Below, one piece after another: positions 28,086-36,985 of a DNA stretch of 64,000 nt (its first letter is position 1; every line of letters begins with the position of its first letter). The translations under genes were made by a program, and so were the position numbers. The stretch is taken from the NCBI GenBank assembly GCA_040388535.1, contig JAZKBR010000007.1:283891-347890 (forward strand), given 5' to 3'. The DNA is from Gemmatimonadota bacterium. Its GTDB lineage: Bacteria; Gemmatimonadota; Gemmatimonadetes; Gemmatimonadales; GWC2-71-9. The notes beneath the pieces are model-generated. The model did not search any database. It saw nothing but the letters and a program-made list of their open reading frames with translations, and was not told where the DNA came from.

Positions 28086-31000
28086 ATGCAGAGTCGATTG
28101 TTCGCCCGCCCAATGGGCTTCGTGATGGTGCTGGTCGCTCTCCTCGTTGTGGCGGCCCGCCCGGCGGGCGCGCAGACCGGCAGCTCGGTCGACGTGATCA
28201 CCGGAACCATCACCGACGCGAACGCCAAGCCGGTCGCCGGTGCGATCATCGAGGCATACAGCATCGAGAGTCAGGTCACCAAGAAGACCACATCGAACGA
28301 CAAGGGTCGCTACACGATCTTCTTCAATGACGGTACGGGTCAGTATCGCGTGACCGTTCGTCAGATCGGCAAGCAGCCGTTCATCCAGAACGTGTCGCGG
28401 CAGTCGGACGACGATCGCATCATCCTGAATGTGAAGCTCGGCGAGAAGCCGGTGGTGCTGCAGGAGATCACCTCGCGCGCCAACCGCCAGCCGGCCGGCA
28501 ACCAGAACGACCGCCCCACTCCGGGCAGCACCGAGCGTAACATCTCGGCCGACCAGGCCGCCAAGCTCCCGATCGATGCCTCCGATCTCGCCGCGCTCGC
28601 CGCTCTCGCGCCGGGCGTCGTCGTCACGCCGGGGAGCGACTCCACCGGCGCCTCGTTCTCGGTGGCCGGGCAGAGCACCTCGCAGAACAGCTTCGTCGTC
28701 GACGGTTCCTCGATGAGCGGCGGCAACAGCTCGCTGCCGCAGGATGCCATCCGCGGCACGCGTGTCATCACCAGCACCTACGACGTCGCGCGCGGTCAAT
28801 TCAGCGGCGGCCAGGTTTCGGCGACGACTCGCGGCGGCAGCAACGTCGTGCAGGGCTCACTCAGCGCGAACCTGCAGGATCGTCATCTGGCGTGGGGTTC
28901 GGCGACCAACAACGTCTTCACTGCGGGCCAGACCAGCCAGCAACTCGGTGCCGGCTTCGGCGGCCCGGTCAAGAAGGACAAGCTCTTCCTCTATGGTGCC
29001 GTGCAGCTCAACCGGGCGATGGCGCCGATCGCGACGCTCGACGCGGCGGATGCCACCACGCTCGCGCGCCTCGGGGCATCGAGTGACTCGGTCGCCCGCT
29101 TCATCACGCTCGCCGACGCGACGGGGCTGACCGCGCGCGCCGGCACCATCGACAACAATCGCACCACCGACCGCCTCACCAGCACGCTCCGCTTCGACTG
29201 GAACGCTGCCGACCGCCATACGGTGACCGTCCGTGGCGACCTGAACCTCAATGGCTCCGATCCGACGCGCATTGGCTCGACCCAGCTGGCGCAGGTCGGT
29301 GGCAACCAGACCGGCTCGGGCGGCGGCGTGCAGCTGTCGGTCGCGTCACGCTTCGGCACTGCCATCACGAACGAACTTCGGGTGTACGGCTCGAAGAACA
29401 CCAGCAAGTCGGAAGGCTTCCTCAACGTCCCAACCGGCCGCGTCCAGAACTTCTCGACCCTCGATGACGGCAGTGTCTCGACCAGCACCTTCGGCTTCGG
29501 TGGCAATACCGGCCTGCCGCAGCACAACGACACCCGCGCCCTCGAAATCTCGGAAGAGATCTCGCTGCTTCCCGGTGGCGGCGCACATCGCTTCCGCCTG
29601 GGCCTGCTGACGAACGTATCGCACTTTGACCAGGACGTGACCAACAACCGTTGGGGCTCGTTCTTCTACAACTCGCTCGCCGACTTCGCCAGCAACACCC
29701 CGGCGTCCTTCAGCCGCACGCTGCAGCCGACCGTGCGCAGCGGCAGGGCCATGAACTCTGCGGTCTACCTCAGCGATGTGTGGCGCCCGGGCCAGAATCT
29801 CCAGCTGACGCTGGGCGGGCGGTTCGAGCGCAGCAGCTATGCAGGCGCACCGGCACGCAACGCCGCCGTCGAGAGCATCTTCGGGGTGCGGACCGATCTG
29901 CTGCCGACCGAGAGCTACTTCACGCCCCGCCTCGGTTTCTCGTGGACGATCCCGTCCGGCGAGCAGCAGGGCCAGGGCCAGCGCGGCTTCTCGCCGCCGG
30001 CGCTCGTGGTGCGTGGCGGTGCAGGGATCTTCCGCGGCACCATGCCCAGCACGCTCCCGGGCACGGCGCAGGCGCAGGCCGGCTTCCTGACGACCGAGAC
30101 GCAGTTGAGCTGCGTCGGCGGCAACGTTCCGACGCCCGACTGGAACAGCTACGCCAATGATCCGAGCACGATTCCGACCGAGTGCATCGGCGGAGGTTCA
30201 TCGCCGATTCTGACCGGGCGGCCCTCGGTGACCGTGTATGACGCCAACTATGGTGCGGCGAAGACCTACCGCACCTCGCTCGGCATCACGCGCCGGTTCT
30301 GGAATACCTGGTCACTCAACGTCGACGCCTCGTACGTGCGCGGCGTCGGTCAGTCGGCCTCGCGTGACCTGAACCTGAACGAGACCGCGCGATTCAATAT
30401 CGGCAACGAGGGCAACCGCCCGGTGTATGCCGATCCGACCCAGATCATCACCACGACCGGCGCGATTCCGCTGTCGGCGTCGCGCGTTGACGTCAACTAC
30501 GGCACCGTCAATCAGGTCTTCAGCAAGCTCGAGAACGAGACCAAGCAGCTGACCGCCGGCATCTCGGCGTTCACGCGTCGTGGCGCCCTGATCAACCTGA
30601 ACTACACCCTGATGGCCGCGCGCGATCAGGGTGGCGCGGGTGGCGGGTTTGGTGGCGGCTTCGGTGGCGGCAATTCCACCGCTGGCGATCCGAATGTGTA
30701 CGAGTGGGCGCGTTCGTCGAGCGATCGGCGGCACAACGTGCAGGTCAACGTGACCTGGCCCTTCAATCAGGGCCTCGAAATCACTGCCATCGGCAGCATG
30801 GTATCGGGGACGCCGTACACCCCGACCGTCGGCAGCGACATCAATGGCGACGGCTCGCGCAACGACCGCGCCTACATCTTCAATCCCGCGACGACGGCGG
30901 ACGCCGATGTCTCGGCCGCGATGGCGCGCCTGCTGTCGAGCACTTCCGGCAATGCTCGCTCGTGCCTCGAGTCGCAGTTCGGCAAGATCGCGGCGCGCAA

Positions 31001-31823
31001 CAGCTGCCGTGGCCCCTGGACGCCGCAGTTCAACCTGCAGGTCAACTGGCGGCCGGCGCAGTTCAATCGCCGGATGACCGTCTCGTTCGCCACGGTGAAC
31101 CTGCTCGGCGGCCTCGATGAACTGGTGCACGGCGCCGACGAGATCAAGGGCTGGGGCGGCAATGCGCGTCCCGATGCGACCCTGCTCACGGTGAAGGGCT
31201 TCGACAGCAACACCCGCCTCTTCAAGTACGTGGTGAATGAGCGCTTCGGCGCCACCAGCGCCGCGTCGACGTCGATCCGCTCGCCGTTCCAGCTCCGGGT
31301 GACCGGGCGGTACACCATCGGTGCGGCGCAAGGTCGTGACGCCTTGCGTGGTGGCTTTGGTGGTGGTGCCCGTGGAGCCAACGGCGCCAACGGCGCCCAG
31401 GGCGGCGGCAACTTCGCCCAGCAGTTCCTGACGCGGATCCGCGAAGCAGCACCGAACCCGGCCAAGTCGGCGCTCGAGCGGAAGGATTCGCTGGCGCTGT
31501 CGGCCGCCCAGATCTCCCAGCTGCAGGCGATCGTCGATTCAAGCGATGCCCGGATCACTCCGTTGCTCGCCGACTTCGAGGCCGAGATGAAGAAGGCTGG
31601 TGACAACCCCGACTTCGCGGCGCTGATGCCGAAACTGCGGCCGGTGATGGAAGCGGTTCAGAAGGAACAGACGTCTGATCGCGCCAAGGCCAAGGCGATC
31701 CTGACTGACGTGCAGTGGGCGCTGCTGCCGGAGAATGTCCGCAACCCGCAGCAGGGTCTGTTCGGTGGCCAGCGCGGCCCCGGAGGCCAGCAGGGCGGCG
31801 GCCGCGGGCCGGCTCGGCCGTAA
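28086..31823 (+). CDS. TonB-dependent outer-membrane receptor with carboxypeptidase-regulatory N-terminus and Spy-like C-terminal tail
   Basis: 1245-residue outer-membrane protein. Order: signal peptide (1-31, ending AGAQ), carboxypeptidase-regulatory-like beta-sandwich (ITGTITDANAKPVAGAIIEA), plug domain (SFSVAGQSTSQNSFVVDGSS, QFSGGQVSATTRGGSN), then a long barrel with strands such as YRTSLGITRRFWNTWSLNVD. This is the SusC/Oar-like receptor class that imports oligomers or sugars with TonB energy. After the barrel and a Gly-rich linker, residues ~1120-1220 form a helical segment (LSAAQISQLQAIVDSSDARI, then DVQWALLPENV) resembling the LTxxQ repeats of Spy/CpxP. ATG 28086 starts the signal peptide; the open frame further upstream is not homologous. 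Confidence 0.88.
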   Translation: MQSRLFARPMGFVMVLVALLVVAARPAGAQTGSSVDVITGTITDANAKPVAGAIIEAYSIESQVTKKTTSNDKGRYTIFFNDGTGQYRVTVRQIGKQPFIQNVSRQSDDDRIILNVKLGEKPVVLQEITSRANRQPAGNQNDRPTPGSTERNISADQAAKLPIDASDLAALAALAPGVVVTPGSDSTGASFSVAGQSTSQNSFVVDGSSMSGGNSSLPQDAIRGTRVITSTYDVARGQFSGGQVSATTRGGSNVVQGSLSANLQDRHLAWGSATNNVFTAGQTSQQLGAGFGGPVKKDKLFLYGAVQLNRAMAPIATLDAADATTLARLGASSDSVARFITLADATGLTARAGTIDNNRTTDRLTSTLRFDWNAADRHTVTVRGDLNLNGSDPTRIGSTQLAQVGGNQTGSGGGVQLSVASRFGTAITNELRVYGSKNTSKSEGFLNVPTGRVQNFSTLDDGSVSTSTFGFGGNTGLPQHNDTRALEISEEISLLPGGGAHRFRLGLLTNVSHFDQDVTNNRWGSFFYNSLADFASNTPASFSRTLQPTVRSGRAMNSAVYLSDVWRPGQNLQLTLGGRFERSSYAGAPARNAAVESIFGVRTDLLPTESYFTPRLGFSWTIPSGEQQGQGQRGFSPPALVVRGGAGIFRGTMPSTLPGTAQAQAGFLTTETQLSCVGGNVPTPDWNSYANDPSTIPTECIGGGSSPILTGRPSVTVYDANYGAAKTYRTSLGITRRFWNTWSLNVDASYVRGVGQSASRDLNLNETARFNIGNEGNRPVYADPTQIITTTGAIPLSASRVDVNYGTVNQVFSKLENETKQLTAGISAFTRRGALINLNYTLMAARDQGGAGGGFGGGFGGGNSTAGDPNVYEWARSSSDRRHNVQVNVTWPFNQGLEITAIGSMVSGTPYTPTVGSDINGDGSRNDRAYIFNPATTADADVSAAMARLLSSTSGNARSCLESQFGKIAARNSCRGPWTPQFNLQVNWRPAQFNRRMTVSFATVNLLGGLDELVHGADEIKGWGGNARPDATLLTVKGFDSNTRLFKYVVNERFGATSAASTSIRSPFQLRVTGRYTIGAAQGRDALRGGFGGGARGANGANGAQGGGNFAQQFLTRIREAAPNPAKSALERKDSLALSAAQISQLQAIVDSSDARITPLLADFEAEMKKAGDNPDFAALMPKLRPVMEAVQKEQTSDRAKAKAILTDVQWALLPENVRNPQQGLFGGQRGPGGQQGGGRGPARP

Positions 31824-31832
31824 GCAACAACA

Positions 31833-31890
31833 GGGTGACGGATGACGGATGATCGATGGCTCCTTATCCATCATCCATCATCCATTATCC
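31833..31890. repeat. Heptad array pair B (GGATGAC / CATCATC)
   Basis: Left arm 31833-31859 holds GGATGAC-type heptamers; right arm 31866-31890 holds CATCATC-type heptamers, its approximate inverted complement, separated by only six bases. It lies 10 bp after the TonB receptor stop and could fold into a long hairpin. Confidence 0.75.
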
Positions 31891-31898
31891 AGGGATCG

Positions 31899-31936
31899 AA
31901 AGCGGGGCCGCTGCAGTCGCAGCGGCCCCGCTTTTC
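31899..31936. terminator. Bidirectional intrinsic terminator between TonB receptor and efp
   Basis: Stem AAGCGGGGCCGCTGC pairs perfectly with GCAGCGGCCCCGCTT around an AGTC loop, with TTTT on the plus side and AAA on the other side. It separates the convergent TonB receptor and EF-P genes. Confidence 0.9.
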
Positions 31937-31957
31937 ATTATCGACAATCCCGTCGTT

Positions 31958-32515
31958 TTATTTCACGCGCTCGATGTAGGCGCGCTCGGCCGGGTTCACC
32001 CGCACGCGCTCGCCCTGCGCCACGAACTCGGGCACGTTGATGGTGACTCCGTTGCTCAGCTTGGCGGGCTTGGAGGAGGCGTTCTTGGTCGCCGTCTTCA
32101 TCGCCGGGGCCGTCTCGATGATTTCCATTTCCATCGACTTGGGGAGCGTGAAGGAAATCGGCTTCCCCTCGAGCCAGACGGCGTCGAAGCTCATCTCCGG
32201 GAGCATCCAGGCGGCATCTTCGCCAACGAGCTCGGGATCGAGCGTGTACTGCTCGTAGGTGTCGGCATCCATCACGTGCACGCCGTTGCCGTCGGTGTAG
32301 ACGACTTGCATCGCCTTGGTATCGAGCCGCGCTTCCTCGACCTGCTCGGTGGCCGAGAAGCGATGGTCGGTCGACATGCCATTGGCGAGGTTGCGCAGGC
32401 GAACCTGCACGAAGGCGCGGAGGTTGCCCGGCGTACGGTGGGTGAAGTCCATCACGAGGTGCGGCTTCCCCTCGTAGTAGATCACATTGCCCTTGCGGAT
32501 GTCGTTGGCTTTCAT
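31958..32515 (-). CDS. efp: Elongation factor P, TPGN-loop variant
   Basis: 185-residue three-domain factor that rescues ribosomes stalled at polyproline. It starts MKANDIRKGNVIYYEGKPHL and ends RVNPAERAYIERVK, standard for EF-P. The tip loop, which in E. coli reads KPGKG with a modified Lys34, here reads HRTPGNLRAF, placing Asn31 where the modified Lys or Arg normally sits; Arg33 is close by. This TPGNLRAF form exists in some Verrucomicrobia-like lineages as I recall. ATG 32515 gives the family length. No EpmA, EarP or YmfI gene is nearby. Confidence 0.93.
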   Translation of the reverse strand: MKANDIRKGNVIYYEGKPHLVMDFTHRTPGNLRAFVQVRLRNLANGMSTDHRFSATEQVEEARLDTKAMQVVYTDGNGVHVMDADTYEQYTLDPELVGEDAAWMLPEMSFDAVWLEGKPISFTLPKSMEMEIIETAPAMKTATKNASSKPAKLSNGVTINVPEFVAQGERVRVNPAERAYIERVK

Positions 32516-32621
32516 CGTGGCTCTCGGTGGTGACGGTCCCGGGCGGGCTCCACGGCCCGCGCGGGGCGTAAAATCCACCGCTGGTGCCCCCGGGACAAGG
32601 GTCCCGCCGAGTGCAGGAGGC

Positions 32622-33842
32622 TCAGCTTCCCTCGCTTCGGACCGCCGCGAGGAGCTCCATCGCGGTAAACGGCTTGGACAACACCGGCCCATACCCGGCA
32701 CGCGTCAGCTCAGTGGGGAGGAGATCTGCCCGTGCCCCCGACATCAGTACCACGCGCACGCCGGGATGGTCACGACGCACCGCCTCCGCCAGCGCCCGGC
32801 CATTGCCGCCCGCCATCAGGATGTCGGTGAGCACCAGCCGGACGCAGCCGCCGGCGACATCGCGGAGGAGTTCCATCGCCGAGGTCGCGTGGTCGGCTTC
32901 GAGCACTCCATAGCCGGCCCGCTTCAGGATTCTCGCCGTGACTGTCCGGACCCACTCGTCATCGTCGACGACGAGAATCGCTTCCGGGAGGTTGTTCACC
33001 GGCACCCGGCCCGCTGGAGCGGGCTTGGCGGGAATGCAGACCCAGAAGCCGCTCCCAGCTTCTGGAGCGCTCTCGACCAGCACCTGGCCGCCTAGTTGCC
33101 GGGCGAGGCCGTAGACCGCCGCGAGGCCAAGCCCTGTGCCTTCGCCCGGGCCCTTGGTGGTGAAGAACGGTTCGAAGAGATGCTCCAGTACTTCGGCATC
33201 CATTCCGGCACCGGTGTCACGAACCTCCAGCACCGTCCAGCTCCCGGCCGGGAGGGTGCCGTAGCGGTGGGCGCGTTGCCGCGACAATTCCCATTGCCAC
33301 GTCGCGATGCGCAAGGTCCCGCCAAGCGGCATCGCATCGCGCGCGTTCGCAACCAGATTCAGGAGAATCTGCTCGAGCTGACCGACATCGGCCTCGATCC
33401 AGGCCCCATTGTCGGCGAGGCGTTCCTCGATCGCGACGAACGCGCCGCTGAGCCGCTGAATCAACGGGCGCATCTGCACCACGACCTGATTGAGGTCGGC
33501 GAGCGCCGGCCGGCGCGGCTGACGCCGGGCGAAGGTGTTGAGCTGCCTGGTGACCGAGGAGGCGCGCTGCACCGACTCGCGAAGATCCTCGAGCCTCTCA
33601 CGCATCGGGTGGGCCTCGTCGCACTCCGCGAGGAGTTCGCGAACGTTCCCCGAGGCGGCCGTCAGCAAGTTTCCGACATCCTGCGCGAGGCCGCCCGCCA
33701 GACGAGCGACCGCGTCCATCTTCTCGACATGACGCAGACGCGCTTCAAGTTGATCGTCGTAGCGAACGTTGTCTTCGACGGCTGGAAAGGTCACGAGTGC
33801 GATTCCGGGCAAAGTCATTGGCGGCGTGTAGCGATGTGCCAC
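32622..33842 (-). CDS. Hybrid histidine kinase-receiver lacking the phosphoacceptor histidine
   Basis: 406-residue cytosolic protein. Residues ~40-110 are a HisKA-type dimerisation helix, where the family motif GGxAHDFNNLL reads [11 protein letters not shown]: the phosphorylated His is Gln54 (codon CAG at 33681-33683). The HATPase domain is intact: N box [14 protein letters not shown]1 DTGAGM, F box FEPFFTTKG and G2 GTGLGLA. The C-terminal receiver (residues ~290-405) keeps the acidic pair VVDDDE, phospho-Asp in [11 protein letters not shown], and the Thr/Lys switch (LSKPF). It may be a pseudokinase, a phosphatase, or a receiver phosphorylated in trans. GTG 33842 is preceded by AGGGGGGT; ATG 33818 is the alternative. 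Confidence 0.87.
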   Translation of the reverse strand: MAHRYTPPMTLPGIALVTFPAVEDNVRYDDQLEARLRHVEKMDAVARLAGGLAQDVGNLLTAASGNVRELLAECDEAHPMRERLEDLRESVQRASSVTRQLNTFARRQPRRPALADLNQVVVQMRPLIQRLSGAFVAIEERLADNGAWIEADVGQLEQILLNLVANARDAMPLGGTLRIATWQWELSRQRAHRYGTLPAGSWTVLEVRDTGAGMDAEVLEHLFEPFFTTKGPGEGTGLGLAAVYGLARQLGGQVLVESAPEAGSGFWVCIPAKPAPAGRVPVNNLPEAILVVDDDEWVRTVTARILKRAGYGVLEADHATSAMELLRDVAGGCVRLVLTDILMAGGNGRALAEAVRRDHPGVRVVLMSGARADLLPTELTRAGYGPVLSKPFTAMELLAAVRSEGS

Positions 33843-34070
33843 ACCACGTCACCCCCCTGAAGAGCAAGCGGCGGGCCGGGAGCAGCTACTCGGCTGCAAG
33901 ACCGCAAATGCCTGTGTTGCAATGACTTACAATAGTTCTGCTCGCCGGCCCTCGATCCTTGTAGCGGTTTGGGGCGAGCGTGCCACACTTTGGCGCGACA
34001 ACGTCTTCGCTATTGTGCCCGCGCCCAACCGGCGTGAGGATTCCTTGCAAACCCTTTCGTCAGGTGTGCC

Positions 34071-36287
34071 CTGAAGCTTACGCATCGCACTGTCACCATT
34101 GCCGCGGGCATCGTCCTCGGCCTCGCGCTGGTGGCGGGATTCCTGATCTATACGAACCGCTGGCAGATCGGGCGCGGCGCGGTGGCCATCGCCGATCCCG
34201 CGGTGCGGCGCTGGGCGACCAAGGAGGTACGGCGCCTGAGCGAGGGAGCGTACCAGCTCTCGGCGAGCACCATTCGAGTCGACGTCGAACGTCGGCGGAT
34301 CGGGATCGACACCATCATTGTCATCACGGATCCGGTAGCGAACGGGCGACGCAAGGCACCGCTGCCATCGGTTACGCTGCGATTCCGCAATTGTTCGCTC
34401 GAAGGGATCGACCTCGATCGGCTCACGGCCGGCCGCGGGCTCCAGATCAGCAAGGTCGGCTGCGACACTGTGGCTCTGGTCGCCGAAGTCCCCAGGCCGG
34501 GGCCCAAGGGTGCCAGCAAGGGCCCGAATGACAGCAGCGCCTTCCTCGTATTGCAGAAGAACATCGACCTGCCACGCGAGGTCCCCTACGTCCGGATCGA
34601 CACCCTCACCTTCCCGCAGGTGCGGCTGGCGATCGGCATATCGGGTCGCTCTGGACGGCGGACCGCAGTTGCCTTCGATCGCCTCGCGGTGCGTCTCGAT
34701 TCACTCCACTACGACCCGAAGGAACCGGCGGCCCGTCGGAGTACCCTCTTTTCCCGCGACGCCACGGTGACGCTCGACGGCTTCGAGGGAAGTCGCGAAT
34801 CTGCCACGCGGCTTGGCGTGCGCCACCTCGCCGCCAACCTGTCGCACGGCACCGTGCAACTCGACGGGCTGATCTATGAGCCACTGCCGGGCGGGCTCAG
34901 CGACTCGCTGGGATTTTCTGCGCTGTCGGTTGGGCACCTGGCACTGCGCGAGGTCGACTGGCGCGCCTTCGCAACGGAGGGCGACGTCTCGGTAGGGCGA
35001 ATGAGCCTGGATTCCGGCTCGATCACCGTTCCGGTCGGCGGGCCCGCAAAATCCGAGGTGGGCTTCAGTCGGAAGCCTCGCACCGTCGAGGCAACCCTTC
35101 GCGCACTCGACCGCGCGATCCGGCTCGACACCTTTGCCGTGACCGCGCTCAGCGTGATCGAGCGGGGCAGCAGTCCGGGCGACGCTGCGACGACGTCGAT
35201 CCGCTCACTCTCCCTGGCACACGTCAGGTTTGACAACGATTCCGCGACCTGGTCGAATGCGCTGCCGGTGGGTCCGGTGACGATGGACGCGCGCGGCATT
35301 GCCCGCCGGACCGCGACCAGTGAAATCTCGCTCGCCCGCCTCGATGTCGACTTGCCAGCCGGCAAACTCAATGCCGAGGGACTGCACGTCGCACCACTCG
35401 GCAATGATGCGGCATTCCTTCGGCGCAACCGTTATCGCATCTCCCGCACGGCGCTCGACGTGGCCGGGGTCTCGGTGCTCGGGGCGAAGGTCACCGAATA
35501 TCTGCACGATGGCAGCTATCAGATCAGACGGGCCGACGTGCGCGGCTTCGCCCTCGACATCCTGTCTGACAAGGGGAAACCGTCGGCGCCCGGAAAGAGC
35601 CACCATGCCACGCCGCAGGGTGCGCTGCGATCCCTCGGCCTGCACCTGCACGCCGACACCGTTGTGGTGGCGGGTCGCGTCCAGTACCGGGAGCGCGACG
35701 CCAAGGCACCACGTCCGGGTGTCCTCACCTTCGAAGGGGTGCGGGCGACGCTGCTCAACGTGAGCACCGATAGCGTGCGGATGACCGAGCGCACGCCGCT
35801 GATCGTCCGTGCGGATGCCCGGTTGATGGGAGCGGGCGCGCTGCACTTCGAAGCCGAAGTGCCGCTGCTCGCGAGCGATTTCAGGATGAAGTGGCGCGGA
35901 TCCGTGGGCGCAATGGACGCGACCGCAATGAATGGACTGATCGTCGATGCAACGGGAGTCCGATTCATTCGCGGCCAGATCACCAGCGTCCGCTTCGATG
36001 CGACCGTCACGAATGGCGTCGCGCGGGGAAGCGTAGCACCTCGATGGCAGGGGCTCGGCGTGGAAGTGCCCGGCTTTGCGCGCGAGCAGACCAACCTCTT
36101 CGGGAAACTGAAACGCGCGGTGGCCAAGTTTGCCGCGAATGCCTTCGTCATTCGCGACGACAATCCGGACAAGGAGAAGCCGCCGCTCGACGGAACCATC
36201 AACCACAACTGGAGCGCGGAGGAAACCCTGCCGCAGTTCCTCTGGTTTGCGCTGCGAGACGCGCTGCTCCCGCTCCTCAAGCTCTAA
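34071..36287 (+). CDS. AsmA/DUF748-like large membrane-anchored protein, probable CTG start
   Basis: About 738 residues: a signal anchor (VTIAAGIVLGLALVAGFLIY) then a long beta-rich extracytoplasmic region with repeated strands (TVQLDGLIYEPLPGGLSDSL, GDVSVGRMSLDSGSITVPVG), resembling AsmA/TamB-like envelope proteins involved in outer-membrane homeostasis or lipid transport. The first ATG/GTG/TTG in frame is GTG 34131, which cuts the anchor in half; the frame stays open upstream and reads LKLTHRTVTIAAG from a CTG at 34071, giving a proper charged N-terminus. I therefore propose CTG 34071. Divergent from the histidine kinase and convergent with the Spy-like gene. The family call is tentative. 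Confidence 0.65.
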   Translation: MKLTHRTVTIAAGIVLGLALVAGFLIYTNRWQIGRGAVAIADPAVRRWATKEVRRLSEGAYQLSASTIRVDVERRRIGIDTIIVITDPVANGRRKAPLPSVTLRFRNCSLEGIDLDRLTAGRGLQISKVGCDTVALVAEVPRPGPKGASKGPNDSSAFLVLQKNIDLPREVPYVRIDTLTFPQVRLAIGISGRSGRRTAVAFDRLAVRLDSLHYDPKEPAARRSTLFSRDATVTLDGFEGSRESATRLGVRHLAANLSHGTVQLDGLIYEPLPGGLSDSLGFSALSVGHLALREVDWRAFATEGDVSVGRMSLDSGSITVPVGGPAKSEVGFSRKPRTVEATLRALDRAIRLDTFAVTALSVIERGSSPGDAATTSIRSLSLAHVRFDNDSATWSNALPVGPVTMDARGIARRTATSEISLARLDVDLPAGKLNAEGLHVAPLGNDAAFLRRNRYRISRTALDVAGVSVLGAKVTEYLHDGSYQIRRADVRGFALDILSDKGKPSAPGKSHHATPQGALRSLGLHLHADTVVVAGRVQYRERDAKAPRPGVLTFEGVRATLLNVSTDSVRMTERTPLIVRADARLMGAGALHFEAEVPLLASDFRMKWRGSVGAMDATAMNGLIVDATGVRFIRGQITSVRFDATVTNGVARGSVAPRWQGLGVEVPGFAREQTNLFGKLKRAVAKFAANAFVIRDDNPDKEKPPLDGTINHNWSAEETLPQFLWFALRDALLPLLKL

Positions 36288-36292
36288 CGCGC

Positions 36293-36790
36293 TCAGAAGC
36301 TGGGCGTTCGCTCCTGATCGATCCACTTCTTGTAGCGCTTCCACTGATCCTTGGACAGCAGCGGCTTGACCTGCTGTTCGAGAAAGTCGTCATCCGCCTT
36401 GCGGACTCGCTTGACGAGTTTATCAAGCATCAGCGCGAGCATCGTCTGTTCCTGCAGGGTCGCCGTGGACTTGAATTTTGCTCGGGCGATCCCGGCAGCC
36501 TCGGCGCTGCGGCCGACACTGTCCCGCAGGGCCGCGGTGGCCGCGAGGTGGGCCGTCAGCACCGTCGCGTAGCCGGCCGCCACCGTCGAATCGAGCTTCA
36601 GCCCCGACCTGACCGAGTCCGCCCCCGGGGGACCTGAAACGTCGCCCTGGACGAGTCGGGGGGCCTGCGGCATCCCTCCCCCGAAGCCACCCGCCATCCC
36701 GCCGCCCCCGCCTTGGGCACGGGCGCCCACCGGGAAAGCAAGGACCGCCGCGAGTACCAGGGTGGCCCGAAGGAATGGGGAGGACTTCAC
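36293..36790 (-). CDS. Spy/CpxP-like periplasmic protein
   Basis: 165-residue secreted protein with an N-terminal signal peptide (MKSSPFLRATLVLAAVLAFP, cleavage after GARAQ) from a GTG start. A Gly-rich linker leads to a helical region (TLQEQTMLALMLDKLVKRVR, then LLSKDQWKRYKKWI) resembling LTxxQ-type periplasmic chaperones and metal-stress proteins. The helical tail also resembles the C-terminal extension of the TonB receptor at 28086. It lies 5 bp from the convergent AsmA-like stop. Confidence 0.7.
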   Translation of the reverse strand: MKSSPFLRATLVLAAVLAFPVGARAQGGGGGMAGGFGGGMPQAPRLVQGDVSGPPGADSVRSGLKLDSTVAAGYATVLTAHLAATAALRDSVGRSAEAAGIARAKFKSTATLQEQTMLALMLDKLVKRVRKADDDFLEQQVKPLLSKDQWKRYKKWIDQERTPSF

Positions 36791-36985
36791 GGTGTGGCTC
36801 CTGGCTGCAGGGAACGAGTTGCGACCCGGCTCTGCCCGCCGGGTCTACGTTGCAGGTACGCCCTTAGGGTCGAGGCCGTTGGAGGGGGTCAGGCTGGCGG
36901 GTACCACCGTCCGTCGCCAGATTGTGGGGTCCTCGGGAGCCCGAGGCCCCCTTCACCGCCCAGGCATCGGACGGGAGACCTCGGT

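Noticed and set aside
32515..32701. N-terminal extension of EF-P
   Set aside because: The extra residues are not part of the EF-P fold; ATG 32515 gives the standard length.
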